The position numbers were made by a program, and so were the translations under genes. DNA of 64,000 nucleotides from Tethya wilhelma. Taxonomy: Eukaryota > Porifera > Demospongiae > Tethyida > Tethyidae. The notes below the pieces were generated by a model. That model searched no databases, was not told the origin of the DNA, and saw nothing but the letters and a program-made list of their open reading frames with translations. This document shows, piece by piece, positions 1 to 10,564 of this stretch. The stretch's first letter is position 1, and each line of letters begins with the position of its first letter. The stretch is from positions 3,833,134 to 3,897,133 of the forward strand of contig CAXIPT010000006.1 of assembly GCA_964030475.1 (NCBI GenBank), written 5' to 3'.

Positions 1-614
1 GCCATCTTTGTGGGTAGAGTTCAAAGGTCATTCATTATCTTTGCACGTGGCATTATATACGCATGCGCATTAGCTCCCTCTAGCATACTGAAGTGCATGT
101 AGCTCCTACTCAAGCTTTTTGTAGGGACTTACCAGTCTCTGACAGTCTCCACACTGTAGTGTTGAAAAAAGTGAATGAACAAGTAGTAAAAATTTCAAAA
201 AAATAATTAGTGTAGGAATGGGCAGTGCGGTAAAAAGTATTGAAACAAGGCATGGTCTCAATTTCGGCACATGACTACTTCATTTTTATGTCCAACTCTT
301 GGCTGGTAATCCAGTTTAAGTTATATACTTGTCTTTTATAGTTTACTCCATTATTTTAATTAGTAGCCAAGTGATTAGCTATAATTGTATTATATTGTAC
401 TGAGAAATTTGAACCAATGCAGTAATCATAAGCTAGCTACAGTATTATTGTACAGATCATTGCAACACAATGCTGAAAATCCATAATTATAAGTGATCAA
501 GAATAAAAATGAAGTAGTCATGTGCCGAAATTGAGACCATGCCTTGTTTCAATACTTTTTACCGCACTGCCCATTCCTACACTAATTATTTTTTTGAAAT
601 TTTTACTATTATTT
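1..614. repeat. Foldback (MITE-like) element, family A, copy 1
   Basis: Bases about 183-293 and 497-611 are near-perfect inverted repeats. Both carry the signature of a poly-T/poly-A block, then ATGGGCAGTGCGGTAAAAAG, then CAATTTCGGCACATGACTAC. The left arm continues outward to the window edge with sequence that recurs, reversed, at the right end of the copy at 14083-14640. The outer right arm is missing here, replaced at 616 by a different element. No coding potential is visible. Confidence 0.85.
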
Positions 615-615
615 A

Positions 616-1164
616 TAAGGTAAAGTCGCCAATTTTCGGACAGCGCCTAATTTCGAACACACCACACTATCTTCCACTCAAAGGTCCAAATCCAAGTCAA
701 ACTTGGTAGACTTATTGACCATTCAATGCCTCACCAGTGGATGCAAGATTGTACTTCTAGCTACTGATTTGCCGCCGAGACGAGCCGAACAAGTCTTGGG
801 AGTCAAATTATAGATATACTCTATAATTTGACTCTATAATGACTCACAATAGTTGTACTCTAAAGTTGTCTAAATAGCATGAATTCAGTACTTTTTGCAA
901 GTTTTCAGTGATTGACTTGCCAGAAAAATCCATTTGTCCGAAATTAGGGGGCGTGACCCATTTTGCGTATTGTGACACGTCATAAAACTTTGTTCAGTTT
1001 TACCAGAAAAAGAAACGCTAGAGTCAAGACATCGAAACTCGTGTGGCATGAAGTGGAAGAGTTGTGTTAAGTATCTGTGATATTTCCAGTAAAATAACTG
1101 AATCTCTGCTGTAACAGTGATCGTTATTGTCAAAAATTGTCCGAAATATAGCGACTTTCCCTTA
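616..1164. mobile_element. MITE-like element, family B, with TA-bounded inverted ends
   Basis: The left end TAAGGTAAAGTCGCCA and the reverse complement of the right end (TAAGGGAAAGTCGCTA) match, and both continue into a TTTCGGACA motif. TA dinucleotides bound both ends, as expected for Tc1/mariner-type target sites. The 107-residue minus-strand reading frame inside has no recognisable domain and is probably spurious. The ends resemble those of the large foldback at 19241-20377, so the two may be related. Confidence 0.65.
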
Positions 1165-1590
1165 CGCCCACTTCCGGTAAAACCACGCATATTTACGTAT
1201 AGCTCCACCCACTTCTAATTGCATGAACTTATATGCAAGCGGTGTTTCTTGCTCGTGCGTAGCTATTTTGTGAAGTATCTACGTTTCTGGGCTTATTTTT
1301 TGGCAACCAATGCATTTCAAGTAAGTATTATACTTGTAAGAGTCTAGCAGTTGATTTTCTCCTGATTCTTGCGAATGAAATTAATTTAGCAATGCAAGCT
1401 AGAGTACTCTTGATTTTAGCCTTGACTGTCCATGGATACATTGGATATCCCCCTAAATCCGCCACTGTAATTGTGCTAATCAGTGTGTTCTAGGCTGCTC
1501 GGGAAATTTACCTACCTAACTATAATTATGAAACTTGATTACCCTATATAATATATATACTATAGCTATACATTAGTGAACTAATAGAAA
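1165..1590. other. Upstream region of the acyltransferase-like gene
   Basis: AT-rich non-coding stretch. A possible 5' untranslated exon ends near 1320 at a CAAG/gtaagt-like donor. No other gene or RNA is recognised. Confidence 0.4.
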
Positions 1591-3146
1591 ATGCTTAATC
1601 TCAAGCTCAGCAATGCCTTCAAGGATAAATTCATTTTCACTGTAAGTTATATTGTTACAGTAATATTATAATTGCATGCTTGTAAAGTTAATCATCATGC
1701 ACAGTGCCAACATAATTCAGACATTGTCTTGAACCCTGCAGTGGTGTCTAGATGTGCATGCATGTGGGCAGTGAGGATTACTCTGGAGCATGTTCAGTTA
1801 AAAATGCTTTCAGTAAATGAGTGACATGAGCACACACTATGGATCGAATTTTGGATTTTCCCCCTAAAACTGTTCAAAAATTCCCTGTTTTTCATGCTTT
1901 TCATACAAGGTGAATTTTTTTTACTAGTTATACTTCTTTTTGCCTAATGCTAGGTATTTTGTATAGGTATTTATGTCACATTCTTTGTATTTGGATTGGC
2001 TCCCAACTATTTCTATATATGGTTCACTGTGGTAAGTTAGTAAATTTACTCTTGATCACTTGTAAGTTGTATGCACACATGACAAATGTGCGGCCATGAC
2101 ATACATGCACTCTGACACAGACAATACTCATCCTCTTTCCATATCGTTGGTACTACGTCACCATAAAGTCAAAAAAGCCTTTCGTTGTATGTAGTTTCTG
2201 CTATGTTGCCTGTATTGCAGATCTTGTCTATATATGGGCACCACTTGACAACACCATCCGAGGCTACATGTTTCCAATACTGTTCAGCTGTACTACTGGG
2301 ATATCATTAAACCAAATATTTTTCCTGCCAAAGTTGAATGCTCTTGTATTGCATTCCACTGAAAGAATGACTCTTTTATACATCCATTCAGTTCCTGTCT
2401 TAACTCTGGTGGGTATTAAATGGTAAATTTTTAAGTACATTATTATATTATATTTTTGTATATGCTATAGTACTTATCGCTAAGTTATTTTTAATTGCTG
2501 TTAATGATCATAATTACCATAGGTATGCCACTAATGACCAGGATTTTCCCCTTTGTGCTAACCCTACTGGGCCTGGTCTTGAAGGTTGCAATCATCTTGG
2601 GGTCTATGAGTTAGTGGTGTTGCCAGCAATAGTATTCACTGGATGGCAACTTTTGGAGATGTTATTTGTAAGATAATTCAAACAATGACGACTTATATGA
2701 GGCCAGGTGCACTTATTATTGTTTATCCACAGATTGAAGTATTATGTAGAGATATGATCAAACAGCAAAAGTCAAAGACTGTGTATGATGTTCTTGTGGA
2801 AGATCGACGTGTTTTTAAAATACAGTATTACTTCTACACATTGTTTGGACCAAAGTACATGAAAGTGATGTATTATGTTGTAAACACTCTATTTTCAGAT
2901 GTTGTGCAACTTTCCATCGGCTATATTTGCTACCATAGGTACGTGACTATATGCAAGACAATGTGTGTGTGTGTGTGTGTGTGTGTTACCTGTTATGTGT
3001 ATTGCATTTCTTTGTACATTTTATGCAGTGCTACTTTTTTAACCATTCAAAGTCTTGTAATGATGATGATATCAACATACAATGGGGCATCATTCTACAT
3101 CGACATGTTCAATCAGCATGCTACATTAAAGAGCGCTGAAACTTGA
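1591..3146 (+). CDS. Glycerophosphocholine acyltransferase-like (GPC1/DUF2838) multipass membrane protein
   Basis: Six exons keep one open frame of 299 residues: 1591-1641, 1954-2031, 2121-2422, 2523-2667, 2733-2938, 3029-3146, all with GT donors and AG acceptors. The protein has several hydrophobic segments. Its middle contains the block LNALVLHSTERMTLLYIHSV, which resembles the family core in which a 'NSLVFHSxDKxTSxFIH' stretch is followed by a P-V/L and a W. A cysteine-containing loop, a 'VVLPAIVFTGWQLL' helix and a T-VYDVLVED segment follow, as in fungal and plant Gpc1. Gpc1 re-acylates glycerophosphocholine to lysophosphatidylcholine at the ER; the same role here is inferred. It is shorter than yeast Gpc1 (over 400 residues), so a 5' exon may be missed. 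A TG microsatellite sits just after the exon 5 donor. Confidence 0.7.
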
Positions 3147-3662
3147 GAGGAATTATTTTGTTTAAGTTACTGTCAAACAAATTGACCATAAGTATAGTAG
3201 AGTCATTTAACTGTAAGTATTGTTAGTTCTAGAGTGATCAAAATAATTGTGGTTTTCAGTTTTAAATTATTGGTGTACCCGCCTGGTCCGTATTTCAGCG
3301 CGGCGCACGCAGCGCATACGTAAGCGCAAAACTGCCACAGTGTGTCGTAGACTATCCTATTGATGAAGCACACAAGATCTCCAGCCCGAGCCTCACTGAC
3401 TCTATAACCAACAATTCAACTCAGACTCTTTTGAACTGTTTTTTAATATGGTGTGTTGTTTGTGTAACATGTTTCAATAGTAAACTCTTTTATTGTGCTC
3501 CACTATGTTTTTAATTTTGCTTTTTTAATTCTCATGTATTATACATGTATGATAGCGCTCGGGCCCCAAAGCATTAACTTTCGAACTTTGAACTTTGAAC
3601 TGCCAAACTTGAGTGACGATCTTGTATCGATTTACAACGCTCGAGTATTAGCTTATTTAAAG
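3147..3662. promoter_or_regulatory. Intergenic region upstream of the first UGT
   Basis: Non-coding. The UGT frame stays open upstream to about 3495, but only a GTG is available there. The ATG at 3663 begins a signal peptide that is repeated in the paralogue at 16033, so 3663 was taken as the start and this stretch as promoter/5' leader. Confidence 0.45.
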
Positions 3663-5294
3663 ATGAACAAACTTTACAACTTGTGTGTGATCACCTTTAT
3701 TATTCTATCAAATGTCTTTTACAGTCAAAGTGATGCTAATTCAAACCAAAATGACTCCACTATGAGTCAACAGTCAGCTCTAAATGAACATTCCTTCAAG
3801 AAACTGAAGATTTTATTGTACTCACTTCCCTTTGCTGGTCACTACATGCCCCTGCTTGCTACTGGTGAGGAACTAGCTCGTAGAGGGCACAATATCACTA
3901 TGTGTACAGGGGCTGAACTCAATAGGAATAAAATCAAACAGCTAGCAGAGAGAGTGGGCATCTCGTATATGCCTGCACATCGTACTTCAGCATGGGATTT
4001 ATTTCCTCCTAGCGATTTTCATAAATATACATATTTAACTAAATTAAGGATCACTTTTAATAGTTGGGAGGAGGAGATAAATTTGCTATTGTCTCTTTGG
4101 TTTGACCATCTTTCCCTCCGTCAAGAAGCAGACGAGTGGGATGCAATCATTGCTGATGATCACCTTACACCAGCTCTCATTTGTATTCACAAACAATATA
4201 GTATTCCAGTATTCATTCAATTCTCCACCATACAAAGTTATTTTCAAACTTCTAAAGAGTGGTTTGTACCTTTCGTTTTTCTTGGGAACATATCTTCACA
4301 AAAACCATCATTATTTGAAAGTATTGATGTGATCATAAATGTTTTTCTGTCCATACTTATACAAAAACATGTTCTACTGCCTCTAAACTGTACAAACTAC
4401 TGCCCAGATGTGACTGTAAATGCTCTTACATCATATTCAACCATAACAGTGCCACTTTTCATTCCAACTGTAATTGGTTTTGAGTATCCCCAAACTTATT
4501 TTCCAATGACCCACTACCTCGGTCCGCTCCTGTCTAAATCACCTCCCCCAATTCCTAAAGACCTACAGCAATGGCTGATGGGTAAACCTAAGAAGAGTGT
4601 AGTGTATATTAGTATGGGATCTATGTTTAATATCACGTATGAAGTAGGAGACGCTATTGTTAAAGGAATACTTGGAACGAACTATACTGCTGTATGGGCA
4701 ATGAGACAACCTGAAATTGTAGAAGCACTTGATATCGACAGCAAGGATATTTTTACAACAAAGTGGGCTCCTCAGTTGAGTATTCTCCAGCACAAAGCTA
4801 TCAGCATTGCAATTTTACATGGAGGTCTAAATGGGATTAATGAAGCACTCTATAATGGAGTACCACTGATTATAGTGCCATTAGAATATGACCAGCATGG
4901 ATTGGGAAGCAGAGTTTTTCATCAAGGCCTTGGTGTAATGTTGGATTCTAAAACTCTCACAGCTGATAAGATAACCAGTTCTATCACTGAAATTGACTCT
5001 GGTGACTATCGAAGAAATGTTGAACATCTACAGAAGATCTTTGTCTCGGCTGGTGGTGTCGAGAAGGCAGCAGACTTAGTAGAGTATTACAAAGAGGTTG
5101 GATTTGATCACTTGATTCCAGCCTATGCCAAGTACGAGTGGAGCTGGGTCCAGTACTACAATGTTGATGTGTATGCTCTATTAGGAGTCATACTAGTGAG
5201 TGTCATCTATTGTTCTTTGAAGTGCTCTAAGTTTGTCTGTGGGAGAGCCTGCTACAAGGCTGAGGAAAGCCTAGCCATGCACATTATGCTATAA
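3663..5294 (+). CDS. UDP-glycosyltransferase (UGT), intact copy 1
   Basis: Single-exon gene of 543 residues, the usual UGT length. It transfers a sugar from a UDP-sugar to small lipophilic acceptors in the ER. An N-terminal hydrophobic signal (MNKLYNLCVITFIILSNVFY) is followed by an acceptor-domain motif: LPFAGHYMPLLATGEELARR holds the expected catalytic His in 'GH', then GHNIT. The C-terminal donor-binding signature reads WAPQLSILQHKA...ILHGGLNGINEALYNGVPLI...DQ. A transmembrane helix (YALLGVILVSVIYCSL) and a short Cys-rich cytosolic tail end the protein, a type I ER topology. The last ten residues differ from the other copies, from a small change near the stop. It is in a tandem array with 6444-8125 and 8666-10300. 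The specific sugar and acceptor cannot be read from sequence. Confidence 0.93.
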   Translation: MNKLYNLCVITFIILSNVFYSQSDANSNQNDSTMSQQSALNEHSFKKLKILLYSLPFAGHYMPLLATGEELARRGHNITMCTGAELNRNKIKQLAERVGISYMPAHRTSAWDLFPPSDFHKYTYLTKLRITFNSWEEEINLLLSLWFDHLSLRQEADEWDAIIADDHLTPALICIHKQYSIPVFIQFSTIQSYFQTSKEWFVPFVFLGNISSQKPSLFESIDVIINVFLSILIQKHVLLPLNCTNYCPDVTVNALTSYSTITVPLFIPTVIGFEYPQTYFPMTHYLGPLLSKSPPPIPKDLQQWLMGKPKKSVVYISMGSMFNITYEVGDAIVKGILGTNYTAVWAMRQPEIVEALDIDSKDIFTTKWAPQLSILQHKAISIAILHGGLNGINEALYNGVPLIIVPLEYDQHGLGSRVFHQGLGVMLDSKTLTADKITSSITEIDSGDYRRNVEHLQKIFVSAGGVEKAADLVEYYKEVGFDHLIPAYAKYEWSWVQYYNVDVYALLGVILVSVIYCSLKCSKFVCGRACYKAEESLAMHIML

Positions 5295-5494
5295 ATGGAA
5301 TGGTTGCACTAGCCATAAAGGCAGCTGCATTTTTGCATGACCACAATGTAAACCACAAACAGAAGCACGTAATAAAGTACAAGTGAAACAATTTGTAAGT
5401 TATATTATGCAAGTTGTAGTTGGTCATAAAAATTTTGCAGCAATACAAAAATTAGCTACCAGGTTTTAATTTGAACCGCGGCTTTAGGAACGGC

Positions 5495-5590
5495 TTTGAC
5501 GACCATTTTACTCTATTAACAGTTTATTACGGTCAAGGTGGAGCTAATTCTAACCAAGATGATTCTCCTGTAATGAGCCAACAGTAGTAG
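5495..5590 (+). pseudogene. Relic of a UGT 5' end
   Basis: The bases match the 5' coding end of the UGT at 8666 (TTTACTCTATTAACAG then a GGAGCTAATTCTAA block), and the preceding 160 bases match the conserved UGT upstream block. The ATG and most of the gene are absent and a stop follows. It is a short remnant of another UGT copy. Confidence 0.75.
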
Positions 5591-6443
5591 CGATGTCAGA
5601 CAAAAAAATAAAGTTTTCTGGATTGCTAATCTGTGCTCAGATTTGAATAGAGGACATCAGTAGGAACTCAGCGATACCCATCAATAGTAGTTTGCTTGTT
5701 TCTTTGCTCAACTGATGACACGCACGCTTTGTTGTATTTTCTCCATGACTTCGTATATATACAGTACATTCCATGCACCATCTAGGAGATCGCAATAATT
5801 TTGTGTAGGTAATTGTTACAGTAGGATGACACTTGACCATATATTTTGAAGGTCAAAGTACACTGAATTGGCAGCGTTCCTGTCTCTAGTCGCTTTCTAT
5901 GTGAAGACAACACTGGATAACGTCTACCTAATTACGGTACCTGAAAATAACACGCGTGAAGCTGGTGATTAAAAGATCCACGTTTTCACTTGGCAGAAGC
6001 ATGCAGACGGAGTTGAGGAGCAACTTACTTACTTTGTAGGTAAATTTAGCAAGCAATAACACTATACCCTTATTAATCATGCTGTTTTGGCATATTATAA
6101 GCATGTTTTTTAATGAATCTAAGGCACGACAAAGCTGATGAACAATCACTGAGTCATGATATGTGAACTTGCTAGCTATTACAGTGCTAGTACTCTCACT
6201 ATATCTTTGCAGTTAACATATAGATAATCAAATCATTGCTAGACGGTGACCAATATTCTCTGCAGTGTAGCCGGTCAAGCTGCTTGTGCCAGCCTCCCCA
6301 TCCACAGTTATAATAGTAATTGTAGCTAGTATCCTCTGCTGGGCCCACTATTCATCGTACTGGTAGCTAGATTGTCATGTGTGACAATTAATGTATTGTA
6401 TTGCTAGGGTGCCAAGGGTTAAGCACCTTAATTGATGCCTTTT
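5591..6443. other. Non-coding spacer
   Basis: AT-rich, with no convincing gene, RNA or repeat. Small reading frames on the minus strand show no domain or codon signal. Confidence 0.5.
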
Positions 6444-8125
6444 CATATTAGCATGGGATCTATGTTTAATATCACGTGTGAAGTAGACTGAAATCTTTAA
6501 CATTGTTTACCATTTAAGCCTTGTTTCTGTTAGTAGCTTGTTTTTATTTCTGTCTCTATGTATAGTTACTGTAGTTGCTTTCTCTTTTGTCTATTTTCCT
6601 TTTGCCGGACTGGCTTTATATTAGCATTTAGTTGCTATTTGCCAAATGTCCTAATGCTCACTCTATTGTGTATTAAAGAGTTTACACTGATAAAAATAAA
6701 AAAATTAAAAAAATGCTATTGTGAAAGGAATACTTGGAACGAACTATACTGCTGTATGGGCAATGAGACAACCTGAAATTGTAGAAGCACTTGATATCGA
6801 CAGCAAGGATATTTTTACAACAAAGTGGTGCACATCGTACTTCAGCATGGGATTTATTTCCTCCTAACAATTTTCATAAATATACACATTTATCTAAATT
6901 GAGGATCACTTTTAGTAATTGGGAGGAGGAGATAGATTTGCTATTGTCTCTTTGGTTTGACCATCTTTCCCTCCATCACGAAGCAGATGAGTGGGATGCG
7001 ATCATTGCTGATGATCACCTTACTCCAGCTCTCATTTGTATTCATAAACAATTCAATATTCCAGTATTCATTCAATCATCTACCATGCAAAGTTATTTTC
7101 AAACTTCTAAAGAATGGTTTGTACCATCAGTTTTTCTTGGGAACATATCTTCACAAAAACCGTCATTATTCGAACGTATTCATGTTATCATGGATGTTTT
7201 TCTTTCCATATTTATTCAAAAACATGTTCTACTGCCACTAAACTGCGCAAAGTACTGCCCAAATGTGACTGTGAATGCTCTTACATCATATTCAACCATA
7301 ACAGTACCACTTTTCATTCCAACTGTAATTGGTTTTGAGTATCCCCAAACTTATTTTCCAATGACCCACTACCTTGGTCCGCTCCTGTCTAAGTCACCTC
7401 CCCCAATTCCTAAAGACCTACAGCAATGGCTGATGGGTAAACCTGAGAGGAGTGTAGTGTATATTAGTATGGGATCTATGTTTAATATCACGTATGAAGT
7501 AGGAGATGCTATTGTGAAAGGAATACTTGGAACAAACTATACTGCTGTATGGGCAATGAGACAACCTGAAATTGTAGAAGCACTTAATATTGATAGCAAG
7601 GATATTTTCACAACAAAGTGGGCTCCTCAGTTGAGTATTCTCCAGCACAAAGCTATCAGTATTGCAATTTTACACGGAGGTCTAAATGGGATTAATGAGG
7701 CACTCTATAATGGAGTACCACTGATTGTAGTGCTGTTAGAATATGACCAGCATGGATTGGGAAGCAGAGTTTTCCATCAAGGCCTTGGTGTAATGTTGGA
7801 TTCTAAAACGCTCACAGCTGATAAGATAACCACGTCTATCACTGAAATTGAGTCTGGTGACTATCGAAGAAATATTGAACGTCTACAAACGATCTTTGTT
7901 TCGGCTGGCGGTGTTGATAAGGCAGCAGACTTAGTGGAGTATTACAAAGAGGTTGGATTTGATCACTTGATTCCAGCCTGTGCCAAGTACGAGTGGAGCT
8001 GGGTCCATTACTATAATGTTGATGTGTATGCTCTATTAGCAGTCATACTAGTGAGCATCATCTATTGTTCTCTGCAGTGCTGCCAGTTTGTCTGTAGGAG
8101 AGCCTGCTGTGAGAGGAAAGCCTAA
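6444..8125 (+). pseudogene. Rearranged, N-terminally truncated UGT copy
   Basis: Three UGT pieces lie in scrambled order. Piece 1 (6444-6485) is the 'ISMGSMFNIT' region. Piece 2 (6713-6828) continues it after a 227-base insertion whose right end is A-rich. At 6829 the sequence jumps back to the 'HRTSAWDLFPP' region and then runs unbroken to a normal C-terminus and stop at 8125. The last piece encodes about 430 residues with an intact donor signature and transmembrane tail, but lacks the signal peptide and the catalytic-His segment. The junction at 6828/6829 is out of frame. One residue in the signature block is changed (VPL to VLL before EYDQ). Either a pseudogene or an assembly chimera. Confidence 0.85.
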
Positions 8126-8243
8126 TCACATCACTACAATAAAATTATGCTGTCGGAATGTTTGTACTAAACATAACCTCAACATAATGTATAACAACAG
8201 AATCCTTACATTAGAAACATTTAGCTCCTGTGGTACAAAGTCC
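8126..8243. other. UGT 3' flank
   Basis: Sequence shared with the 3' flank of the UGT copy ending at 22853, so it belongs to the duplicated unit. It ends in the 9-base target duplication of the element at 8244. Confidence 0.5.
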
Positions 8244-8342
8244 TAGCCTCGTTCCCAGTCCTTGTTCTTCAGTCTTTTTTTTTTTTTTTTTTTTTTGCGC
8301 CCCAAAATGAATAAATTAAGGGATGGCCTGGGAATAAGGCTA
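8244..8342. mobile_element. 99-bp MITE, family C, with 9-bp target duplication
   Basis: The element begins TAGCCTCGTTCCCAGTCC and ends in the inverted form GGCCTGGGAATAAGGCTA, with a T-tract inside. It is flanked by identical 9-mers ACAAAGTCC (8235-8243 and 8343-8351). The paralogous locus near 22948 has the site uninterrupted, with one 9-mer-like copy, so an empty site is visible in the same window. A second member with the same TAGCCTCG ends lies at 42373-42457. Confidence 0.9.
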
Positions 8343-8424
8343 ACAAAGTCCAGTAGCCGTACGTATGGTAACAGTGACCTCGCCTCCGCGATGTCTGAAG
8401 AGCTCTCTCAATCGGTTTGTGTGG

Positions 8425-8460
8425 CCATAGATATTAGAGGCTAGCCTCTAATATCTATGG
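8425..8460. repeat. Perfect 36-bp palindrome
   Basis: CCATAGATATTAGAGG is followed directly by its complement around a GGCTAGCC centre. It lies in the UGT promoter region and would form a perfect hairpin. It is probably another tiny foldback insertion, since the related flank at 22980-23080 lacks it. Confidence 0.85.
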
Positions 8461-8504
8461 TGTGGCTAGCCTGATAGACTAAGGCTGTATGCATTTTTGA
8501 CCAC

Positions 8505-8640
8505 AAACAGAAGCACATAATAAAGTGCAAGTGAAGTAATTGTAAGCCATACACAAGTTGTTGTTGGTCATTAAAATTTTGCAACAATACAACAATCACC
8601 AGCTAGGTATCAATTTGACCTTTGGAACTTTGACGACCAT
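8505..8640 (+). promoter_or_regulatory. Conserved UGT upstream block
   Basis: A block containing CACAAACAGAAGCACATAAT, AAAGTGCAAGTGAAGTA and CACAAGTTGTTGTTGGTCAT, ending in TTTGACGACCATTTTC, precedes the ATG. Related blocks occur at about 5345-5510, 21505-21690 and 23090-23245, each before a UGT 5' end. It is either a promoter retained through duplication or simply part of the duplicated unit. Confidence 0.5.
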
Positions 8641-8665
8641 TTTCAACTATAACTTTATCTGAGAG

Positions 8666-10300
8666 ATGATGACTCTGTTCTACTTGATTGCAGTCATCTG
8701 TGTTTTTACTCTATTAACAGTCTATTGCAGTCAAGTTGGAGCTAATTCTAAGCAAGATGATTCTACTACAATAAGCCAACATGCTGCTTATGATCAACTT
8801 GATGAGGAACACTCATTCAAGAAACAAAAGATTTTATTGTATTCACTTCCACTAGCTGGACACTACATACCCCTGCTTGCTACTGGTGAGGAACTAGCTC
8901 GTAGAGGACACAATGTCACTTTGTGTACAGGGGCTGAACTCAATAGGAATAAAATCAAACAGCTAGCAGAGAGAGTGGGCATCTCATATATGCCTGCACA
9001 TTGTACTTCAGCATGGGATTTATTTCCTCCTAGAGATTATCATAAATACACATATTTAACTAATTTGAAGATCCTTTATAGTATTTGGGAAGAGGAATTA
9101 AATTTGCTATTGTCTCTTTGGTTTGACCATCTTTCCTTCCTTCACAAAGCAGATGAGTGGGATGCGATCATTGCTGATGATTTCCTTACACCAGCTCTCA
9201 TTTGTATTTACAAACAATACAGTATTCCAGTATTTATTCAATCATCCACCATACAAGGTCGATTTCAAACTTCTAAAGAGTGGTTTGTACCTACCGTTAT
9301 GCTTGGGAACATATCTTCGCAGACACCATCATTATTTGAAAGAATTCATGTGATTATGGAGGCTTTTCTTTTTTTGCTTGTACAGAAGCATTTTTTACTG
9401 CCACTAAACTGCACAAAGTACTGCCCAGATGTGACTGTGAATGCTCTTACATCATATTCAACCGTAACAGTACCATTTTTCATTCCAACTGTAATTGGTT
9501 TTGAGTATCCCCAAACTTATTTTCCAATGACCCACTACCTTGGTCCACTCCTGTCCAAATCACCTCCCCCAATTCCTAAAGACCTACAGCAATGGCTGAT
9601 GGGTAAACCTGAGAGGAGTGTAGTGTATATTAGTATGGGATCTATGTTTAATATCACGTGTGAAGTAGGAGACACTATTGTGAAAGGAATACTTGGAACA
9701 AACTATACTGCTGTATGGGCAATAAGACAACCAGAAATTGTAGAAGAACTTGATATCGACAGCAAGGATATTTTCACAACAAAGTGGGCTCCTCAGTTGA
9801 GTATTCTCCAGCACAAAGCTATCAGTATTGCAATTTTACACGGAGGTCTAAATGGGATTAATGAGGCACTCTATAATGGAGTACCACTGATTGTAGTGCC
9901 ATTAGAATATGACCAGCATGGATTGGGAAGCAGAGTTTTCCATCAAGGCCTCGGTGTAATGTTGGATTCTAAAACTCTCACACCTGATAAGATAACCAGT
10001 TCTATCACTGAAATTGAGTCTGGTGACTATCGAAGAAATGTTGAGCGTCTACAAAAGATCTTTGTCTCGGCTGGCGGTATTGAGAAGGCAGCAGACTTAG
10101 TGGAGTATTACAAAGAGGTTGGATTTGACAACTTGATTCCAGCCTGTGCCAAGTACGAGTGGAGCTGGGTCCATTACTATAATGTTGATGTGTATGCTCT
10201 ATTAGGAGTCATACTAGTGAGTGTCATCTATTGTTCTCTGAAGTGCTGTAAGTTTGTATGTGGGAGAGCCTGCTACAAGAGAAAAGAAACAAAAGCCTAG
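8666..10300 (+). CDS. UDP-glycosyltransferase (UGT), intact copy 2
   Basis: Single-exon gene of 544 residues. The signal peptide differs from copy 1 (MMTLFYLIAVICVFTLLTVY), defining a second promoter/signal subtype shared with the copy at 23255. Acceptor-domain motif LPLAGHYIPLLATGEELARR with its His, the 'WAPQLSILQHK' plus HGGLNGINEALYNGVPL donor signature with EYDQ, and a C-terminal transmembrane helix ahead of a basic tail (KRKETKA) are all present. The central third is nearly identical to copy 1 while the acceptor domain diverges, the usual pattern for UGTs that keep the UDP-sugar site and vary the substrate. ER-membrane conjugation of small molecules is the family role; the substrate is unknown. 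It sits directly upstream of a P450. Confidence 0.94.
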   Translation: MMTLFYLIAVICVFTLLTVYCSQVGANSKQDDSTTISQHAAYDQLDEEHSFKKQKILLYSLPLAGHYIPLLATGEELARRGHNVTLCTGAELNRNKIKQLAERVGISYMPAHCTSAWDLFPPRDYHKYTYLTNLKILYSIWEEELNLLLSLWFDHLSFLHKADEWDAIIADDFLTPALICIYKQYSIPVFIQSSTIQGRFQTSKEWFVPTVMLGNISSQTPSLFERIHVIMEAFLFLLVQKHFLLPLNCTKYCPDVTVNALTSYSTVTVPFFIPTVIGFEYPQTYFPMTHYLGPLLSKSPPPIPKDLQQWLMGKPERSVVYISMGSMFNITCEVGDTIVKGILGTNYTAVWAIRQPEIVEELDIDSKDIFTTKWAPQLSILQHKAISIAILHGGLNGINEALYNGVPLIVVPLEYDQHGLGSRVFHQGLGVMLDSKTLTPDKITSSITEIESGDYRRNVERLQKIFVSAGGIEKAADLVEYYKEVGFDNLIPACAKYEWSWVHYYNVDVYALLGVILVSVIYCSLKCCKFVCGRACYKRKETKA

Positions 10301-10564
10301 AAACATCATGTTCTAAATGGAATGGCTACACTTAATCTAGACACAAAATACCTTAAATTTCTATTGTACGCAAATTGATTGAGTTGCAAAAATTGAAAGC
10401 CATACACATAATAGTTATATATGTTTCTTTGTTGGTGGTCATTAAAATTTTTTAAGCAATAGTAATCACTAAGTAGGTCTTTCTTGCTTGTAAACAACAG
10501 TGACATCACTACTTCTCAGTATATTATATCTGTCGTGATGCAGAAACTTTAATTTAATGCTGAT

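Noticed and set aside
885..1208. 107-residue minus-strand reading frame
   Set aside because: Lies mainly inside the family B MITE, without a domain or plausible codon pattern.
2951..3139. Cys-Val-rich reading frame in the acyltransferase gene
   Set aside because: Produced by a TG microsatellite in an intron. Similar CVCV/HTHT frames at 12053, 23607, 51273, 53461 and 54669 were dropped for the same reason.
4563..4793. Recurrent 76-residue antisense frame (also near 7418, 9584, 22098)
   Set aside because: Exact antisense of the conserved UGT donor domain; it recurs only because the UGT recurs.
8262..8444. 60-residue frame starting in a T-tract
   Set aside because: Spans the 8244 MITE and a palindrome; no protein signal.
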